NCBI RefSeq assembly: GCF_014836615.1
Contig: NZ_JACSQN010000010.1
Coordinates: 88,225 to 152,224, forward strand
Reading direction: 5' to 3'
From: Sporosarcina quadrami
GTDB lineage: Bacteria; Bacillota; Bacilli; Bacillales_A; Planococcaceae
Length of the DNA: 64,000 bases
Numbering within the stretch: the first letter of the stretch is position 1; the number at the start of each line of letters is the position of its first letter. A program made the position numbers and the translations under genes. Under the pieces are notes generated by a model. The model searched no databases and was not told the origin of the DNA. It worked only from the letters and a program-made list of their open reading frames with translations. Below, piece by piece: positions 60,300-64,000 of the stretch.

Positions 60300-61133
60300 T
60301 TACATTTCAGTTTCTGTAATTACGGGTGCGCCGACGCGACTTTTTGCTCCATGCATGACAGGGCCGACATATTCATTCAATTTCCAGCCATTAGCAATTG
60401 CAGCGGAAACGAATTCCTTCGCTTCAATGACAGCTTCTTTCACGGTGAACCCGTTGGCGAGATTGGCTGTAATTGCGGCTGCAAATGTACAGCCCGCGCC
60501 GTGGTTGTAATGTGTATCTGTCTTTTCAGCTTCTAGCAGTGTGAATGTTTTGCCGTCGTAGAACAGGTCGGCCGCTTTGTCGTGGTGCAGTTGCTTTCCG
60601 CCTTTGATAACGACATTTCGTGCGCCGAGTGAATGAAGCTTTTCAGCTACCGATTTCATTTGTTCGATTGTAGAAGGGGTTTTCATTCCAGCCAATTGAC
60701 CTGCTTCGAATAGATTTGGTGTGACGATTTCCGCTTTTGGTAACAAGTATTTAACCATCGCGTCTACAGTGCCGGGATTCAACACTTCGTCATCGCCTTT
60801 ACATACCATGACCGGATCGATAACGACATGATCCAGTCCGGATTCCGCGATTGCTTCACCAGCGGTCTTAATGACTTCTTCAGTGCTTAACATTCCTGTT
60901 TTAATGGCGTCGATGCCTGTTGAGAGTGCTGTTTTGATTTGTGCTTTTAGTACTTCAATCGGTAATGAATATACGTTGTGGCTCCAGTTATTGTCAGGGT
61001 CCATTGTGACAACAACTGTCAATGCGGTCATGCCATATGTACCGTGTTCCTGGAATGTCTTCAAGTCGGCTTGGATACCGGCGCCTCCCGAAGTATCTGA
61101 TCCTGCGATTGTTAATGTCTTCTTCATCGTCAT
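60300..61133 (-). CDS. pdxK: pyridoxine/pyridoxal/pyridoxamine kinase
   Basis: A 277-residue ribokinase-fold kinase of the Bacillus PdxK (ThiD-like) group. It has TIAGSDTSGGAGIQADLKTFQEHGTYGMTALT, VIDPVMVCKGDDEVL, IVTPNLFEAGQLAG, NVVIKGGK and the anion-hole motif HYNHGAGCTFAAAI with catalytic-type Asp replaced by the GAGC loop common to this group. It phosphorylates vitamin B6 vitamers, with possible HMP kinase activity. Genome order with ung, ywdI and the DUF423 gene supports pdxK. GGAGATTACCG precedes ATG 61133. Confidence 0.85.
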   Translation of the reverse strand: MTMKKTLTIAGSDTSGGAGIQADLKTFQEHGTYGMTALTVVVTMDPDNNWSHNVYSLPIEVLKAQIKTALSTGIDAIKTGMLSTEEVIKTAGEAIAESGLDHVVIDPVMVCKGDDEVLNPGTVDAMVKYLLPKAEIVTPNLFEAGQLAGMKTPSTIEQMKSVAEKLHSLGARNVVIKGGKQLHHDKAADLFYDGKTFTLLEAEKTDTHYNHGAGCTFAAAITANLANGFTVKEAVIEAKEFVSAAIANGWKLNEYVGPVMHGAKSRVGAPVITETEM

Positions 61134-61383
61134 AATCGGTAATCTCCTTCATATTGAATTGTCATCGTTCTTATATGATAATAAAGCGCAGGAACAATTA
61201 CAATTGTCGGACTTCAAAGAAGGAAAGCGTTTTACCTGCATTGTGTCATATGTATTGTTTGCCAGGAAACTTTCCGCTAGTCTATACGTACAACTTAGTA
61301 GGACAAATGAAACGATAGATTTGTAATGAAAGAACGTTAACTTATAGGTAAATTATTTTAATTGAATAGAAGGTGGTGTGTAC

Positions 61384-62163
61384 ATGGACAATCGGAAGAA
61401 GATCGAGCAGATGGAGAAAGCATTGCGAGAATTGAAGGCGGCTGAGTCGGAAAGTGCTGTGACGATGGAAGAGGCTTTCGGACGAGAAAAAAACAGTATC
61501 CGCAAGAGGAGAAGGCTGTTTTCCCCTATTAAAACGATGAAGCGCTGGGTCATTCTTATGGCAGTTCTCGCAATACTTTTAGTAGCAGCAATTCCTTTCG
61601 TGACGTTTTTTATGCTCAAACAAGGTAGCACGTTTACTGAAGAGAAAGGTGTTTTCTTGGAACGCATCCAGGATCTTAATGAAATGGCGACAGCTGAAGC
61701 TTATACGAAAGTGATTGTCGAAAGGACAGATAACCAACTGTTTGGCCAAAGCATCGGGTTGAACGTTCCCGGCACGAAACGGCAACTGTTAGTCGTTATT
61801 CCAGGGTCCATTAAAGCGGGAATTGATATGTCTAGTGTGACGGAAAAGGATGTATCGATAGATGAAGAGAAAAAAACAGTGAAACTGCTTTTGCCAAGTG
61901 CTGAGTTTTTAGGCGGAGCAGAAATCTATTTTGATAATGTAGAAGTCTATTCCTATGAAGGCGTTTTCCGTGAGAAAGCGGATATTAAAGAAGCTTACGA
62001 GCTAGCAAATGAAGCACAAACACTTATTGAAGAAGAGGCGACTGGACAAGGTGTGCTGAAAATGGCGCAGTTCAATGCTGAAAAAACGTTGAAGGAAATG
62101 TTTTCATTTGCAGGTTATGATGTGACGATCGAGTTCAAGGAGCGTGTTGGAGATGGAGAATAG
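61384..62163 (+). CDS. DUF4230 family membrane-anchored protein
   Basis: A 259-residue protein: a charged cytosolic head (about 1-45), one transmembrane helix (about 60-82, [21 protein letters not shown]) and an outer domain matching DUF4230 ([30 protein letters not shown] ... [16 protein letters not shown] ... [30 protein letters not shown]). Function unknown. GAAGGTGG precedes ATG 61384. It overlaps ung by 11 bp. Confidence 0.82.
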   Translation: MDNRKKIEQMEKALRELKAAESESAVTMEEAFGREKNSIRKRRRLFSPIKTMKRWVILMAVLAILLVAAIPFVTFFMLKQGSTFTEEKGVFLERIQDLNEMATAEAYTKVIVERTDNQLFGQSIGLNVPGTKRQLLVVIPGSIKAGIDMSSVTEKDVSIDEEKKTVKLLLPSAEFLGGAEIYFDNVEVYSYEGVFREKADIKEAYELANEAQTLIEEEATGQGVLKMAQFNAEKTLKEMFSFAGYDVTIEFKERVGDGE

Positions 62164-62839
62164 ACCCTTTGGAAACGATTGGGATGACGTGCTTGCGGGT
62201 GAGTTCGAGAAAGAATACTATGCAAGATTGCGCTCATATTTAAAGGAGCAGTACGAAAGTCGAAACGTTTATCCTCTGATGGAAGATATGTGGACAGCCT
62301 TCAAATTGACGCCTTTTAATAAGGTGAAAATCGTCATATTAGGACAAGATCCTTATCACGGACCAGGACAAGCCCATGGATTAAGCTTTTCTGTACAACC
62401 GGGCGTCAAATTTCCACCGAGTCTGCGAAATATTTTCAAAGAATTGCAGACGGATATTGGATGTGAAATCCCTGAAAATGGGACGTTGACAGGATGGGCG
62501 AAACAAGGAGTACTCATGTTGAACACGGTTCTGACAGTTAGGGACGGAGAAGCGCATTCACATCGTAAACACGGATGGGAGCATTTTACGGACGAAGTGA
62601 TCCGTCGTTTGTCTGAACGTGAAGAACCGGTTGTTTTCATCTTATGGGGACGACCTGCTCAAGAGAAGAAGAGCTTGATCGACCTCTCGAGGAATGCGAT
62701 TATCGAATCTGTCCATCCAAGTCCACTAAGCGCAAGCCGCGGGTTTTTCGGGAGCCGACCGTTTTCGGAAACAAATGCAGTATTGCTAGGGTGGAATGAA
62801 GAGCCGATTGACTGGTGCCACACGGATGCGGAGCTTTAA
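62153..62839 (+). CDS. ung: uracil-DNA glycosylase
   Basis: A 228-residue family-1 uracil-DNA glycosylase. The catalytic water-activating motif is [20 protein letters not shown], followed by [22 protein letters not shown] (uracil-binding Asn), [10 protein letters not shown] and the DNA-intercalating loop [18 protein letters not shown]. It removes uracil from DNA in base-excision repair. ATG 62153, with AAGGAGCG about 8 bp upstream, overlaps the DUF4230 gene. Confidence 0.96.
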   Translation: MENRPFGNDWDDVLAGEFEKEYYARLRSYLKEQYESRNVYPLMEDMWTAFKLTPFNKVKIVILGQDPYHGPGQAHGLSFSVQPGVKFPPSLRNIFKELQTDIGCEIPENGTLTGWAKQGVLMLNTVLTVRDGEAHSHRKHGWEHFTDEVIRRLSEREEPVVFILWGRPAQEKKSLIDLSRNAIIESVHPSPLSASRGFFGSRPFSETNAVLLGWNEEPIDWCHTDAEL

Positions 62840-62886
62840 AAGGTTCCCTCTCCGTGGTACAGTTACTAGGAAAAGAGGTTGATCGT

Positions 62887-63063
62887 ATGGCTGTAAACTG
62901 TTTCAACTGTCAGTACTTTTTCGTCACATGGGACCCGAAATCGCCTCGTGGCTGCAAAGCATATGGATTTAAAACGCGCGAACTACCGTCGACTGTTGTC
63001 AGACGGTCTTCAGGCATGGAATGTTTGAAATTCGAACCGAAGAAAGGGGCTGACCGAAGATGA
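62887..63063 (+). CDS. small cysteine-rich protein downstream of ung
   Basis: A 58-residue protein, MAVNCFNCQYFFVTWDPKSPRGCKAYGFKTRE...MECLKFEPKKG. Four cysteines (CxxC, then single Cys) are spaced to hold one zinc. It resembles the small zinc proteins found beside ung in Bacillales. AAGAGGTTGATCGT precedes ATG 62887; its end overlaps the next gene by 4 bp. Function unknown. Confidence 0.8.
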   Translation: MAVNCFNCQYFFVTWDPKSPRGCKAYGFKTRELPSTVVRRSSGMECLKFEPKKGADRR

Positions 63064-63341
63064 TTGCACCTACACGGATACTTGTGGAAATGGAACGTCA
63101 ATTATCCCTTGCAAAAACCGCAAACAACGAACAGGCGATGCGGGAAGCGTTGAACGCAATCAGTTCGTTATGCCAAGTTGTGCTCGGAAGTGAAATGGCT
63201 GTTGCTCAAACTCCTTCTGTGAAAGCAGAGTTGAATGTAGCGCCGATTATGCAACAACCTACAGTTTCGCAAGTTACGTCACTTGATAGTAAGCCGTTGA
63301 TTGAGAAAGACGCGAATGGTGGCTCGATCTTCGATTTCTGA
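63060..63341 (+). CDS. ywdI: YwdI family protein
   Basis: A 93-residue soluble protein starting MIAPTRILVEMERQLSLAKTANNEQAMREALNAISSLCQVVLGSE, which fits YwdI, with a variable Pro/Gln-rich second half and the ending GGSIFDF. In B. subtilis it also lies near ung and ywdK. Function unknown. ATG overlaps the preceding gene (ATGA). Confidence 0.82.
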   Translation: MIAPTRILVEMERQLSLAKTANNEQAMREALNAISSLCQVVLGSEMAVAQTPSVKAELNVAPIMQQPTVSQVTSLDSKPLIEKDANGGSIFDF

Positions 63342-63440
63342 TTGTCGGGGAATCGACAAGTTTGAAACGGTGAATCGAAACGAGAACGGTTATGATGAAG
63401 GAAGACTATTTTTATCTTTAATGAGAAAGAAGGAGACTAT

Positions 63441-63821
63441 ATGCCATTTTTCATTATCGCAGGGGCGATTAATGCAGCTATCGCTGTTGCATTTGGTGCA
63501 TTTGGTGCGCATGCTTTAAAAGACCGCTTGTCCGAACATTACCTAGCAGTCTGGGAGACAGCTGTACAATACCAGATGTTTCACGCTATCGCACTACTTG
63601 CAATCGGGATTCTCATGAGCTCATCGCTCTTTGGACCGTCGACGCAACTTAGCTGGGCGGGGTATTTGATCCTTGCGGGAATTATTATCTTCTCGGGTAG
63701 CTTGTATGTGTTGAGCTTGTCCGGTATCGGCGTGTTAGGCGCGATTACACCGATCGGCGGCGTTGCCTTTATCGTTGGCTGGATTATGTTGATCATTGCG
63801 GCGGTAAAGTTTGGGAAATAA
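63441..63821 (+). CDS. ywdK: DUF423 family membrane protein (YwdK-like)
   Basis: A 126-residue protein with four transmembrane helices and the DUF423 opening [54 protein letters not shown] second half follows, [41 protein letters not shown]. Function unknown; widespread. AAAGAAGGAGACTAT precedes the ATG. About 100 bp without a gene separates it from ywdI. Confidence 0.9.
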   Translation: MPFFIIAGAINAAIAVAFGAFGAHALKDRLSEHYLAVWETAVQYQMFHAIALLAIGILMSSSLFGPSTQLSWAGYLILAGIIIFSGSLYVLSLSGIGVLGAITPIGGVAFIVGWIMLIIAAVKFGK

Positions 63822-63830
63822 ATGAAAAAG

Positions 63831-63877
63831 TGGTCGGTTGGGAGAGAGTATGTTTCTCCAATCGGCTTTTTTTATTT
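63831..63877 (+). terminator. terminator after the DUF423 gene
   Basis: GTCGGTTGGGAGA pairs with TTCTCCAATCGGC, followed by seven T. The remaining ~120 bp to the window end hold no complete gene; a TATGATAAAAT stretch near 63975 may belong to a promoter of the next gene. Confidence 0.82.
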
Positions 63878-64000
63878 GATTAATGTGTAATAAAGCCGGA
63901 TTTACTATGTCAAAAGCATTTTGCGGATAGAGTCCATATAATTGTGTAAATAGGAAAAGGCATTTTCCATCCCCTATGATAAAATGTTTTCAACCACGAT

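Overview
The window looks like chromosome from a Gram-positive, endospore-former-type bacterium of the Planococcaceae (Sporosarcina-like). This is inferred from gene families rather than a database match: a BshB2/YojF bacillithiol pair, a pdxK-ung-ywdI-DUF423 neighbourhood like the B. subtilis ywd region, a BmrCD-like exporter pair, strong GGAGG-type ribosome binding sites, frequent TTG/GTG starts and Firmicute-style T-run terminators.

Layout. Positions 1-9100 hold a two-part threonine/serine exporter, a PAS-GGDEF-EAL protein, a drug/metabolite transporter, a heterodimeric ABC exporter, a YusW-like lipoprotein and a DUF2804 protein. A tRNA-Ala(GGC) gene at 9173-9245 is the left attachment site of a ~15.1 kb integrated element (9204-24343). 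The right end carries an exact 45-bp copy of the tRNA 3' part. The element has a tyrosine integrase and XRE repressor reading left, a control region with three evenly spaced dyad operators, an excisionase, small genes, a prim-pol primase and a DUF927 ATPase. Downstream is an AT-rich iteron region that looks like an origin. The remaining genes are phage-like: a prohead protease, a TP901-type tape measure protein and a proteasome-like Ntn hydrolase. There is no recognisable terminase, portal, capsid, tail-tube or lysis gene. The set fits a phage satellite (PICI-like) better than a whole prophage; a decayed prophage remains possible.

From 24.5 to 48.3 kb is ordinary chromosome: an MBL-fold hydrolase, a guanidine-I riboswitch with a paired SMR exporter, an amidase, DegV, nitroreductase, M20 dipeptidase, CNNM/CBS transporter, an ECF-like sigma factor, a phospholipase D-like protein, a Na+/H+ antiporter, two GGDEF proteins, topoisomerase III, PaiB and a BlaI/M56 pair. 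From 48.6 to 52 kb a sigma factor-membrane protein-ABC operon lies divergent to BlaI/M56. From 52.4 to 64 kb are a PRK06851-like ATPase, the threonine-degradation genes kbl and SDR-type threonine dehydrogenase, YjiH, yojF-bshB2, pdxK, a DUF4230 protein, ung, ywdI and a DUF423 protein.

Three noncoding arrays with a 21-bp period (two sequence families) lie just beyond transcription terminators at 7.7-7.95, 31.6-31.8 and 58.7-59.0 kb. Together with the island these are the most unusual parts of the window.
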